A stretch of 15,187 bases of DNA from JBQTIU01 sp052387815 (GCA_052387815.1 JBQTIU010000075.1:1-15187), one strand, 5' to 3'; positions 1 to 7,536 are shown, counted from the stretch's first letter. Translations and numbers: made by a program. Notes: generated from the letters alone by a model not told the origin.

Positions 1-339
1 GGGCGGCGCTATTTCGTCGACGGCGGTGGCGCGGCGGGCGCCGGCAAGCCCCGGCGGCTGCGCGTCGTCGAGTCCGCCGCCGTCGACGGCCGCGGGCGCC
101 GCGGTGTAGGGGGGCGCGACGCCCACGCACACCGGCGGGTGCGCGTGGTCGCGCCCGCCGCCGCCCACGGCCGCTCGCGCCTCGTTCTCGTGCGGCGCGA
201 CGACATCGAACACCTGCTGGTGCTGGGTCCCACGGCAGCGCTCGTCGTCGAGACCGGCATTCCGGCCGGGTTCGCCGCGGCGCTCGAACCCGGCGCCCGC
301 GCAGCGACCGCCTCCCGCACCGAGGGAGCCGGCCGATGA
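1..339 (+). CDS. fliO: FliO, flagellar export-gate assembly protein (5' end missing)
   Basis: FliO is a small membrane protein that helps assemble the FliP ring of the flagellar export gate. The frame is open from the first base of the window, so the start and the membrane segment lie upstream. The C-terminal stretch RLVLVRRDDIEHLLVLG followed by VVETGI is the conserved FliO cytoplasmic core (family knowledge). The stop TGA at 337-339 overlaps the fliP start as ATGA, the usual fliO-fliP coupling. Oddly, the segment RLRVVESAAVDGRGR (codons from about 55) recurs as RVRVVAPAAAHGRSR 27 codons later. About 27 extra residues, including a palindromic stretch at 102-134, therefore interrupt the expected core. 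The call rests on the C-terminal motif and on position. Confidence 0.8.
   Translation, partial: GRRYFVDGGGAAGAGKPRRLRVVESAAVDGRGRRGVGGRDAHAHRRVRVVAPAAAHGRSRLVLVRRDDIEHLLVLGPTAALVVETGIPAGFAAALEPGARAATASRTEGAGR
102..134. repeat. Imperfect palindrome inside fliO
   Basis: CGGTGT at 102-107 pairs with ACACCG at 129-134. Inside it, GGGCG at 112-116 pairs with CGCCC at 120-124 around a 3-nt loop, and the bases between the two stems are mostly unpaired. It lies in frame within the extra segment of fliO, between the two similar copies of the RLRVVESAAVDGR-like stretch (from 52 and from 133). It could be a small in-frame palindromic insertion or a by-product of local duplication. Confidence 0.4.
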
Positions 340-1076
340 CCCGCCGCTTGGCCGCGCTGGCCGCCTCGCTCACTCTGCTGACCGGGCTCGCTTTGCCGGC
401 GGCGGCGCAGAGCTTGTCGCTCGACCTCGGCGATGGTCCGACCACCACGGGAAGGATCGTCCAGATCCTGGTGCTGGTCACGGTCTTGAGCCTCGCGCCG
501 TCGATCCTGGTGATGGTGACCTCGTTCACCCGCATCGTCGTCGTGCTGTCCTTCCTGCGCAGCGCGCTGGGCTTGCAACAGACCCCGCCCAACGCGGTGC
601 TGATCAGCCTGGCGCTGTTCCTCACCGCCTTCATCATGACGCCCACCCTCGAGGTCGCCTGGAAAGACGGCATCGCCCCGCTGATCGACAACCGCATCGG
701 CGAGGTCGAGGCGTTCGAGAAGACCATGCGCCCCTTGCACGGCTTCATGATGCGCCATGTTCGCGAGCAGGACCTCAAGCTGTTCATGGACATCGCCAAC
801 CTGCCGGCGGCGGCCACGCCCGAGGAGGCGCCGCTCCGGGCCGTCGTCCCGGCGTTCATGATCAGCGAGCTCCGCCGCGCCTTCGAGATCGGGTTCCTGT
901 TGTTCGTCCCGTTCCTGATCATCGACATGGTCGTCGCCTCGGTCCTCATGTCGATGGGCATGATGATGCTGCCGCCGGTCATGATTTCTCTGCCCTTCAA
1001 GTTGATCTTCTTCGTGCTCGTCGACGGCTGGTATCTGGTCGCGGGCTCGCTCGTGCAGAGCTACGGCACGCCCTGA
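336..1076 (+). CDS. fliP: FliP, flagellar type III export gate subunit
   Basis: FliP forms the core ring of the flagellar export gate in the inner membrane with FliQ and FliR. The product has 246 residues, normal for the family. Residues 1-24 look like a cleavable signal peptide ending PAAAQ, as in other FliP proteins. Membrane segments lie at about 41-75, 86-104, 184-212 and 219-240. The family signatures are visible: TSFTRIVVVLSFLRSALGLQ at 62-81 and PAFMISELRRAFEIGF at 172-187. The ATG overlaps the fliO stop by 4 nt. The gene downstream is not fliQ, so fliQ, fliR and flhB must be encoded elsewhere. Confidence 0.97.
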   Translation: MTRRLAALAASLTLLTGLALPAAAQSLSLDLGDGPTTTGRIVQILVLVTVLSLAPSILVMVTSFTRIVVVLSFLRSALGLQQTPPNAVLISLALFLTAFIMTPTLEVAWKDGIAPLIDNRIGEVEAFEKTMRPLHGFMMRHVREQDLKLFMDIANLPAAATPEEAPLRAVVPAFMISELRRAFEIGFLLFVPFLIIDMVVASVLMSMGMMMLPPVMISLPFKLIFFVLVDGWYLVAGSLVQSYGTP

Positions 1077-1155
1077 CGATCCCCTTGCGCCAAATCCGCG
1101 AAGCGGCTCCAATGTCGCTGGCACGCATCGGCCGCGCCCGGCCAGGAGGGAGGGC

Positions 1156-2116
1156 ATGCGATATACCGTTGTCCTTGGCGCGCTCGCGGTGGCCCTCAGC
1201 GCCGCGGCCGCGCAGATCGAGATCCGAGAATACCCCCTGCCGCCCGGCGCCCGGCCGCACGACGTCGCCCCGGCCCCCGAGCGCGACGGCGTCGTGTGGT
1301 ACACGGCCCAGACGCAAGGGGCGCTGGGGCGGCTCGACCCGAAGACCGGAAAGGTGGATCACATCGCGCTCGGTCGCGGGTCGTCCCCCCAATGGCGTGA
1401 TCGTCGGACCCGACGGCGCGCCATGGATCACCGATAGCGGGCTCAATGCGATCGTGCGCGTCGACCCGCGTACGGACGCGGTCCGGCGCTTCCCGCTCCC
1501 CGAGGCCCGCGGCTACGTCAACCTCAACACCGCAACCTTCGACGCCAAGGGTATCCTGTGGTTCACCGGGCAGAACGGCGTCTACGGCCGCCTCGACCCG
1601 GCAAGCGGCGACCTCCAGGTCTTCGACGCGCCGCGCGGGCGGGGCCCGTATGGGATCGCCACCACGCCCGCCGGCGCCGTCTACTACGCCTCGCTGGCCG
1701 GCAGCCACATCGCCCGCATCGACCCGGACGGCTTCGCGGCCACGGTCTTCGAGCCGCCGACCGCGGGCCAGGGGGCAAGGCGCGTGTGGTCCGATGCCAA
1801 GGGCCGGGTCTGGGTCAGCGAATGGAATTCGGGCAACGTGAGCCGCTTCGAGCCTGCGTCCGGCTCCTGGCGGACATGGCGCCTGCCGGGCGAACGGCCG
1901 CGCACCTACGCCGTCTATGTCGACGACAAGGATATCGTCTGGGTGAGCGATTTCGGCGCCAATGCGATGGTCCGCTTCGATCCCGAGACGGAAAACTTCG
2001 ACGTCTTCCCGAGCTCGTCCGGGGGCGCGAACGTGCGCCAGATCCTCGGCCGGCCGGGCGAGGTGTGGGCGCCAGAATCGGGGGCCGACAAGCTGGTGGT
2101 GTTCCGCACCAAGTAG
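1156..2116 (+). pseudogene. Virginiamycin B lyase-like (Vgb family) beta-propeller protein, frameshifted
   Basis: The reading starts at ATG 1156 behind a strong GGAGGGAGGG ribosome site with a signal peptide (MRYTVVLGALAVALSAAAA). It runs in one frame to about 1390 and continues one base later to the TAG at 2114-2116. Removing one C from the C6 run at 1385-1390 joins the halves as GSSPNGVIVGPDGAPWITDS and gives 319 residues, the usual size for streptogramin-lyase-like proteins. Seven propeller blades can be counted, with motifs such as GVIVGPDGAPWITDSG, GILWFTGQNG, GRVWVSEWNSG and DIVWVSDFGA. The substrate is unknown and lyase activity should not be assumed. It sits between fliP and a convergent flagellar gene with no obvious link to motility. 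The frameshift may be real or a homopolymer sequencing error. Confidence 0.8.
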
Positions 2117-2181
2117 GGGCGGGTCCGCGACCGGCCCGTTTTACCACCGTCTACGCGGGCGGGTTATGAACCCGTCCCTAC
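2113..2181. repeat. REP-like palindromic repeat and probable bidirectional terminator
   Basis: GTAGGGGCGGGT at 2113-2124 faces its near-exact inverse ACCCGTCCCTAC at 2170-2181. Within it, 2157-2165 pairs with 2169-2177 in a 9-bp hairpin with a 3-nt loop and one G-T pair. The element contains the stop codon of the propeller gene (2114-2116) and that of the convergent TPR gene (2164-2166). The arm GTAGGGGCGGGT recurs exactly at 14102, and GGCGGGTC followed by CGACCGGCCCG recurs at 14013-14034, so this is a small repeat family at convergent gene ends. No T-tract follows the stems, so a terminator role is inferred from position only. Confidence 0.6.
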
Positions 2182-5013
2182 AAGGGTCTTGCCGCCGGTC
2201 GCGAAGCGGGCGCGGTAGCCGGCAAGGAAGGACTGGAAGGGCGCGGCCGTGGCCAGGCGGGCGGCGACCTGGGCCATGTCGGCGGGCGGCGGGCGGCGCG
2301 CGCTCGTGAGGACGCGGAAGACGTCCTTGTATGGTCCGCGCTCGAGCGCCGGCCCGAACCTGTCGGCGAGCCGCTTCGCTCCCGCCTCGTCCTCGGTGAG
2401 CGCCAGGGCGACGGCGAGGTGGATCGCCCGGCGCGCCTGCTCTTCGGGCAACGGCGCGTTGCCGGTCGGCGGCGCCCCGACGACCGGCTGAAGGGCTTCG
2501 GCCGCGGCGGCCCAATTCTGCGCTTGCCAGTATATGTCGGCCCGCAGCAACTGGCCCTCGGCCGCTTGGTCGCCCTCGAGCCTGGCGACCGCCTCGGCGG
2601 TGCGGCCGAGGTCGGCGAGCGCGCGCGCTGCCAGCCGGGCGCGGTCGCGGTGCAGCTCGGCGGGCAGATCTTCGACCCGGCTGGCGCGCAGCGCGTCGAG
2701 CGCGCCTTGCGGACGGCGGTCGAGCAGGCGCACGAAGGCGAGCCGGGCGCCCGCCGCCGCCTGGTCGGCGCCGGACAGCCGATGCGCCATCTGGTTTTCG
2801 AGCAGCTCGTCGGCGCGCTCGAGGAGATCGACGGCGATCAGGCGCTCGGCGAGCCGGGCGACGATCGCGTCGCCGCGCTCACCCGGCGGCGTCAGTTCCC
2901 GGAATTCGTCGAACAGGCCGATGGCGGCAACCGGCGTGACGCGGTCCAAACCGCCGTCGAGATAGAAGCGCTCGAAGGCTTGCGACATTTCCTCGACCAC
3001 CGCCTTGGTGTCGGTGTGGTCCGGAAAGTGGGTCGCCGCCCGGCGCAGGCTCAGCAATCCGCGCCGGACCTCGCGGTTGGCGAGTTGCAGGCGGCCGCGC
3101 CGCTGCAAGACCGCGAACTCGAGCTCGTCGCCGCGCCAGGCATAGCCGAGTCGTTCGAGCTCGGCGATCGCCGTTTCCGGCTTGATTTCTTCCCCGGCAA
3201 GCCGGAGATCGAGCCTGGCGAGGGCCGCCGCGACCCGGGCCGGCGTCATGGCGCCGTTTTCGACCTCGGCCCACAGCGCGGCGGCGGTCGCCGCGTCGCC
3301 CTCCGCCAGCGCCAGCCGGCCGCGCAGATACTCGCACCGCGCCCGCTCGCCGACGGTGGGATGGTTGGCCAGAACCGCGTCGAGGTGCGCGCGCACGCCG
3401 GCGTGGTCACCGGCGCCGAGGCGCGCCTCGGCGGCGGCGAGCGCGAGCCGGTTGGCGAAGCGCGGCGGGTAGCCGGTAAAGTCGGACCCGCGGGCGACCT
3501 CGGCCATGGCGGCCGTTGAGTTGCCCCGCTCGACCGCCAGTACACCGCGCCACAGCGCCGCCTCCGGCTCGCCCTCGAGGCTCGCATGACCGAGGTGATC
3601 CGCCGCTTCCCCGCGTTGGCCGGAGATCAGCGCGCTGACGCCGCGCATGGCGCGCAGCTCCGCCGCGCCCACTAGATCGGGATCATCTTGCTCGATGAGA
3701 CGCAGGAGCCCCAGCGTGTCGGCGGCCTGGCCATGCGCGAACAAGAACCGTGCGAGCGCGAGCCGCGCCGCGCTGCGCTTTTCCTCGCTGGCCAGGATAA
3801 CCGCGCGCTGGCGGGCCTGGCGGTCGGCGAAGAAATCCCCGGCGCCTCGCCAGGCGGGGAAATCGAACAGGCGCGGCGCGCCCGCCCTCGCGAGCGGCAG
3901 GGCTTGTTCGGGCGCGGGCGAAACATGGAGGCCGCGCGCGGACGAAATCTCGAACATGTCGCCGAGCGGCCGGACGGCGAGGTCGTCGGCCAGCGGCAGC
4001 ACCACCGCGCCTTGCGCGGTGCGCGGCAAGCGGAACTGCAGGTAGACGTGATCCTCGAGGATGCGCGCGCCGGCGACCGCACTCGGCAGGACCGCCAGCG
4101 CGCCGGCTTCCGGATCGCGGACCCAAATCGGCGCCTGGGCCCCCGCCAATGCGACCAGCAGCCGGGCCGCAAGCGGCTCATCGGCGTGGCGCACGGCAAT
4201 CCTGGTGCGCTCGCTTGCGGCGGGGCTTGCGCGGCCGAGCTCGACGATCCACGAATTGCCTTCGCGGCGCACCGCGCTCGACGGGCCGCCGGTCGGGGCC
4301 AGGCGCAGTGCAAGCCCGTCGGACTCGATGGTTTCGATCGCGCCCAAGAGGTCGCGGTGCGCATCCACGGCCTTGAGATCGAGCACGGCTCGACGGCCGA
4401 AGACCACCACGAGGTGCTGCCCGCGCTCGAACACCGCCGCTGCGACCGGCTCCAGCCAGGCAAAGCGCAACCCGTGGCCATCGGCCGTGCGCACGATGTC
4501 GACCGCCACTGTGGCCCCGTGGTCTGCGAGCGGGCGCGCCGACGCCACCGGCATGGTCGCGCCCGGCGGTTCCGGGGGCGCGCCGTTCGGCGCGGGCGGA
4601 AGCCGGTCCGGCGCTCGCTCGGCGGGCGCCGGCGCGGAGGCCGGCCCATGGATGAAGTCGATCGCGACCTTGGTGCCGCTGCGGAAATGGCGGACCCGGA
4701 TCCCATCGGCGAGCCGCATGGAAACGGCCAGGCGTCCGTCCTTGGTTTCGACCTTGACCCCGCCGGCCACCGGCGCGAGGCGGGCGGCGATCAGCGCGGC
4801 GTCGACCCGGGCCCCGCGATCGAAGGACAGCGTGACGGCCGCGCCCTCATCGAGGCGATAGTCGACCGGCTGCGGCCAATCGAAAACCATGCGCGTGAAG
4901 GTCGGGTGGGTTCCGAAGCGCACCGGCAGCAACGGTTCTTCGGCCTGGCCGGCGATCGGGCACAGGCCGAGCGCCAGGATCAGCGCGGCAGACCGCGCGG
5001 TAAGCTCTCTCAC
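2164..5013 (-). CDS. Secreted AMIN-like/TPR protein of the flagellar motor operon
   Basis: I do not recognise a named gene. The product is 949 residues with a signal peptide at about 1-24 (LILALGLCPIAGQA), so it is probably periplasmic. Residues about 31-121 resemble an AMIN-type beta domain (FTRMVFDWPQPVDYRL). After a Pro/Ala linker (about 124-155), a second similar segment follows (LRFAWLEPVAAAVFERG, about 178-270). From about 400 to the end the protein is Ala- and Leu-rich helical repeat, of TPR type. The GTG start is chosen because it overlaps the stop of the MotB-like gene as GTGA (5010-5013) and is followed directly by the signal peptide. It is last in the cheY-cheZ-motB-like operon. 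AMIN domains are known for envelope and peptidoglycan targeting, so a periplasmic scaffold around the motor is a reasonable inference. Confidence 0.85.
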   Translation of the reverse strand: MRELTARSAALILALGLCPIAGQAEEPLLPVRFGTHPTFTRMVFDWPQPVDYRLDEGAAVTLSFDRGARVDAALIAARLAPVAGGVKVETKDGRLAVSMRLADGIRVRHFRSGTKVAIDFIHGPASAPAPAERAPDRLPPAPNGAPPEPPGATMPVASARPLADHGATVAVDIVRTADGHGLRFAWLEPVAAAVFERGQHLVVVFGRRAVLDLKAVDAHRDLLGAIETIESDGLALRLAPTGGPSSAVRREGNSWIVELGRASPAASERTRIAVRHADEPLAARLLVALAGAQAPIWVRDPEAGALAVLPSAVAGARILEDHVYLQFRLPRTAQGAVVLPLADDLAVRPLGDMFEISSARGLHVSPAPEQALPLARAGAPRLFDFPAWRGAGDFFADRQARQRAVILASEEKRSAARLALARFLFAHGQAADTLGLLRLIEQDDPDLVGAAELRAMRGVSALISGQRGEAADHLGHASLEGEPEAALWRGVLAVERGNSTAAMAEVARGSDFTGYPPRFANRLALAAAEARLGAGDHAGVRAHLDAVLANHPTVGERARCEYLRGRLALAEGDAATAAALWAEVENGAMTPARVAAALARLDLRLAGEEIKPETAIAELERLGYAWRGDELEFAVLQRRGRLQLANREVRRGLLSLRRAATHFPDHTDTKAVVEEMSQAFERFYLDGGLDRVTPVAAIGLFDEFRELTPPGERGDAIVARLAERLIAVDLLERADELLENQMAHRLSGADQAAAGARLAFVRLLDRRPQGALDALRASRVEDLPAELHRDRARLAARALADLGRTAEAVARLEGDQAAEGQLLRADIYWQAQNWAAAAEALQPVVGAPPTGNAPLPEEQARRAIHLAVALALTEDEAGAKRLADRFGPALERGPYKDVFRVLTSARRPPPADMAQVAARLATAAPFQSFLAGYRARFATGGKTLVGTGS

Positions 5014-5747
5014 GCGTTCCTCGGGGGGTGGGCGCGGATGGGGCGAATGACGATGTCGACTCGGTTGGCAAGCACCCGGCGTTCGCCTGCCGACAGCGTC
5101 GGCGAAAGCTCGGCGTATCGCCCGTCGCCGAAGCCGATGACGGCGGGCGTGCGGCGATAGCCGGCCGCGCGCAGCGCCGCGGCCGCGGCCGCGGCGCGCG
5201 CCAGCGAGAGACCCCATGTCGAGGCCGGCGGGCCGTCCGCCGCCGCCGCCCCCGCCGCGAGCGGGTCGACGTGACCGTGGATTTCGACCTGGTTGCCGAG
5301 GTTGCCGAGCATGCCGCCGAGGACGAACAGCGCGTCCGCGACCCAGCGATCGAGCCCCCTCGGCCGGCCCTCGATCGACCCCGGCAGCGAGATCACGAGC
5401 CGATCCTCGAGCCGATGCAAGGTCGCGCGGGCAAGCTGCGGGGCTTGGGCCATCTGCTGGGCGAGCACCGCCGCGAGATAGTCGAGGTCGGCCGCATGCT
5501 GGGCGGGCTGGGAGAGCGGGCCGCGCCAGGCGCCGGAAACGGTCGCCTCGTCGCCGCCCGCCGGGGTCATCGCCCCGACCTTGAAGAGGCCGGCGGTGGC
5601 GCGCCACTTGGCGACATCCACGCTTCCCATCGCGAACAGCATGACGAAGAACGTGAGCAGCAGCGACACGAGGTCGGCGAAGGTTATGAGCCACGGCGGC
5701 TCGTGCGGGATCGTGGCGGCGGGACGCAAGACGGGTTCCTCGCTCAT
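5010..5747 (-). CDS. motB: MotB-like stator protein with OmpA peptidoglycan-binding domain
   Basis: MotB-family proteins anchor the stator to peptidoglycan and supply the ion-binding aspartate. The 245 residues show a single N-terminal membrane segment at 19-41, starting WLITFADLVSLLLTFFVML. Asp25 sits at the position of the conserved MotB aspartate. An OmpA-like domain covers about 112-238, with EIHGHVDP at 155-162 and LANRVDIVI at 226-234 matching the family's peptidoglycan-binding motif region. It starts at ATG 5747, which overlaps the stop of the preceding gene (ATGA), and its own stop overlaps the next start (GTGA). No motA lies in the window, so its partner is encoded elsewhere or it is a MotB paralogue with another role. 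Confidence 0.85.
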   Translation of the reverse strand: MSEEPVLRPAATIPHEPPWLITFADLVSLLLTFFVMLFAMGSVDVAKWRATAGLFKVGAMTPAGGDEATVSGAWRGPLSQPAQHAADLDYLAAVLAQQMAQAPQLARATLHRLEDRLVISLPGSIEGRPRGLDRWVADALFVLGGMLGNLGNQVEIHGHVDPLAAGAAAADGPPASTWGLSLARAAAAAAALRAAGYRRTPAVIGFGDGRYAELSPTLSAGERRVLANRVDIVIRPIRAHPPRNA

Positions 5748-6421
5748 CCCCGAGGGCCCCGGGCGCGAAAATCGAGCTGGTCGGCGGCGCGGACGCGGAA
5801 CGCGAACACCGCGCCGGCGGCGGGTCCCGGGATGAGCCCGACCGCCAGCCCCACCGCCGGGGCGCCGAGCTCGACGAGCGCGCGGGCGAGCGCGAGCGCG
5901 CGCGCCTGGGCCAGCGGCCGCTCGGCGGCGGGCTCGCCGCCGACCAGGATCTCAAGGTCGTGGCGGGAGCGGGACGGCCGGGCGAGGATCGCGGCGATGT
6001 CCGCCAGCAGCGATGACGACTGCGGCAGGAGGGTGGCCGCGGCGGGCGCGAACAAGGAGGAAAGCGGCATGCCGAGACGCAGCTCGCGTTTTCCGTGAGC
6101 GGCCTCGATGCGCGACCAGGGAATGCCAGACGCCAGCCGGCCGATCTCGGCGAGGACGTCCGAAGGCGGCGACATCTCGGCCATGGGCAGGCGGAACGCC
6201 GCGCCCCCGGCGCCGGCGGCGAGGTGGGGATTGAAGACGGCGCTCACCCCGTCGATGACCGCCCGCGCCCGGTGATCGGCGCGGGTCGACATGCTCACCA
6301 GCAGGATGAAGATGGCGAGCAGCAGCATGTAGAGACCGAGCAGCGTCGGGCTGGCGAGGCCGCCGGGCGCGGGGCCGGGCGGCGGCGCGGATTCGGTCAT
6401 GGCGGGGCGGCCGAGCGCCAT
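5744..6421 (-). CDS. Divergent MotB/OmpA-like protein without the membrane aspartate
   Basis: This 225-residue protein has the MotB layout: a short N-terminus, one membrane segment at about 25-46 (LLGLYMLLLAIFILLVSMS) and a C-terminal OmpA-like region. The segment has no acidic residue, so it should not conduct ions by itself. The OmpA-like region (about 110-210) keeps LAQARALALARALVELG but lacks a clear NRVDI motif and is degenerate. I chose the ATG at 6421 because AGGA sits 8 nt upstream; the ATG at 6400, seven codons in, is the alternative and has no clear ribosome site. It lies 10 nt after cheZ and overlaps the next MotB-like gene by 4 nt. I infer a structural partner of that protein, perhaps a heteromer. 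Confidence 0.75.
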   Translation of the reverse strand: MALGRPAMTESAPPPGPAPGGLASPTLLGLYMLLLAIFILLVSMSTRADHRARAVIDGVSAVFNPHLAAGAGGAAFRLPMAEMSPPSDVLAEIGRLASGIPWSRIEAAHGKRELRLGMPLSSLFAPAAATLLPQSSSLLADIAAILARPSRSRHDLEILVGGEPAAERPLAQARALALARALVELGAPAVGLAVGLIPGPAAGAVFAFRVRAADQLDFRARGPRG

Positions 6422-6431
6422 GCCGGCGATC

Positions 6432-7133
6432 CTAAAGGCGGTCGAACAGCGCGTCGATGTCGGCCTGCGAGGCGGCGTTCGCGGGCAGTTGCGGCCCGTG
6501 GACCAGCTCGGCATCCGTGGGCTTCGCCGCCGGCGCCACGCCCTCGCGGGCGACCTGCGCCGCGCCCTCGCGGGCGACCTTGACTTGCGGGCGCGCAACT
6601 CCGTCGCCGAACGCCGCGACCAGCTCGGTAATCTTGTTGTCGATCGCCGCCAGGGTCTTGACGACCTTGGTGACGCGCTGGCCGCAAACGTCCTGGAAAT
6701 TGCAGGCTTCGTAGATGCGAGTCACCAAACTCGCCACCTGCTGTCCGAGTTCCGTCGGCATGGCCGACGAGGCGGCTTCGATCTGCTCGGCGGAATTGAG
6801 GATGACTCCGGTCGCCTCCGCCGTCGCATCGACGATCGCGCCGAGTTCGTCGGTGGCGGTCGGCACGTGTTTCTCCCGGATCTCGTCGGGCCGCAAGGCG
6901 GTGATTTCGGACTTCGCGTTCTGGATGAACCGGGCGAGGCCCTCGAGTTCCTGGTAGAGGTTGAAATCGGCGGCGTTGAGGTCGCCGTTGAGGCTCGACA
7001 CGACGCCGTGCACGATTTCGGCGATTTCCTCGCGCCCGAGCGGAGCGGCGACGTCCGCGCCGGCCCCGCGAATCCGCGCGACATGCGGCGGGGCAGACCC
7101 TGCGAATGGGCGTGGGGCAGGATCAGCCGTCAA
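6432..7133 (-). CDS. cheZ: CheZ-type CheY-P phosphatase
   Basis: CheZ dephosphorylates CheY-P and so resets the flagellar switch. The 233-residue product has a long helical middle and the active-site region YEACNFQDVCGQRVTKV. Asp148 and Gln152 correspond to the catalytic D and Q of the E. coli DFQDLTGQ motif. The C-terminus ADIDALFDRL resembles the CheY-binding tail, after a variable Ala/Pro linker holding an 8-residue tandem repeat. The start is a TTG: AGGAG at 7143-7147 lies 9 nt upstream, and no in-frame ATG or GTG begins the protein nearby. It lies 16 nt after cheY, its substrate's gene, and 10 nt before the next gene. Confidence 0.88.
   Translation of the reverse strand: MTADPAPRPFAGSAPPHVARIRGAGADVAAPLGREEIAEIVHGVVSSLNGDLNAADFNLYQELEGLARFIQNAKSEITALRPDEIREKHVPTATDELGAIVDATAEATGVILNSAEQIEAASSAMPTELGQQVASLVTRIYEACNFQDVCGQRVTKVVKTLAAIDNKITELVAAFGDGVARPQVKVAREGAAQVAREGVAPAAKPTDAELVHGPQLPANAASQADIDALFDRL
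6539..6580 (-). repeat. 24-nt tandem repeat in the cheZ linker
   Basis: CGCCCTCGCGGGCGACCT occurs at 6539-6556 and again at 6563-6580, a period of 24 nt. It encodes VAREGAAQ followed by VAREGVAP in the linker between the CheZ catalytic helices and the CheY-binding tail. The period is in frame, so repeat-number changes would only alter linker length. Confidence 0.8.
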
Positions 7134-7149
7134 GGGAGCTCTCTCCTGT

Positions 7150-7536
7150 TCAAAAGTTGCCGAGCACGCTCTCGAGTTTGATCTTGAGCGTCTGGGCGTT
7201 GAACGGCTTGACGATGTAGTTGCTGACGCCCGCTTGCTTGGCCGCGACGACGTTCTCGGTCTTGCTTTCGGCGGTGATCATGATGAACGGCGTGTTCTTG
7301 AGCTTGACGTCGGTGCGCACCTCGCGCAGAAGCTGGAGACCGGTCATTGGCTCCATGTTCCAGTCGGAAATGACGAGGCCGAAATTATTGCCCCGCATTC
7401 TCTGCAACGCCGCGCTGCCGTCGGTGGCTTCCTCGACGTTATCGAAACCGAGCTGCTTGAGGAGGTTGCGGACGATCCGCAGCATCGTCTTGTAGTCGTC
7501 GACGATGAGGATGGGCATTTTCAGATCGACTGCCAT
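7150..7536 (-). CDS. cheY: CheY chemotaxis response regulator
   Basis: This is a single-domain receiver of 128 residues. All receiver hallmarks are present: the acidic pair Asp13-Asp14 (ILIVDD), the phospho-acceptor Asp58 (VISDWNMEPMTG), Thr88 (IMITAES), Tyr107 and Lys110 (NYIVKPF). The DWNMEPM signature and the lack of an output domain are typical of CheY, which binds FliM when phosphorylated. The ATG at 7536 has the strong ribosome site GGAAGGAG about 8 nt upstream. It is the first gene of the operon with cheZ and the two MotB-like genes. A possible promoter lies at 7625-7653. Confidence 0.96.
   Translation of the reverse strand: MAVDLKMPILIVDDYKTMLRIVRNLLKQLGFDNVEEATDGSAALQRMRGNNFGLVISDWNMEPMTGLQLLREVRTDVKLKNTPFIMITAESKTENVVAAKQAGVSNYIVKPFNAQTLKIKLESVLGNF

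Noticed and set aside
1114..1135. CTGGCACG upstream of the propeller gene as a sigma-54 -24 element
   Set aside because: The half-site is perfect, but CC rather than GC lies 10 nt after the GG and there is no TTGC, so the -12 element is missing.
9..1304. Long minus-strand frame opposite fliO and fliP
   Set aside because: Its translation is rich in Arg, His and Asp with no domain, and it lies antisense to clearly conserved fliP. It is a GC-driven shadow frame.
2419..3519. Long plus-strand frame opposite the TPR gene
   Set aside because: It is low-complexity, arginine-rich and antisense to a coherent signal-peptide protein, with no recognisable motif.
2164..5955. One continuous 1263-codon minus-strand frame
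   Set aside because: Only 2164-5013 reads as a protein, starting at a signal peptide. The upstream part is Arg/Pro-rich shadow sequence over the MotB-like gene, which has a clear OmpA-like product in another frame.
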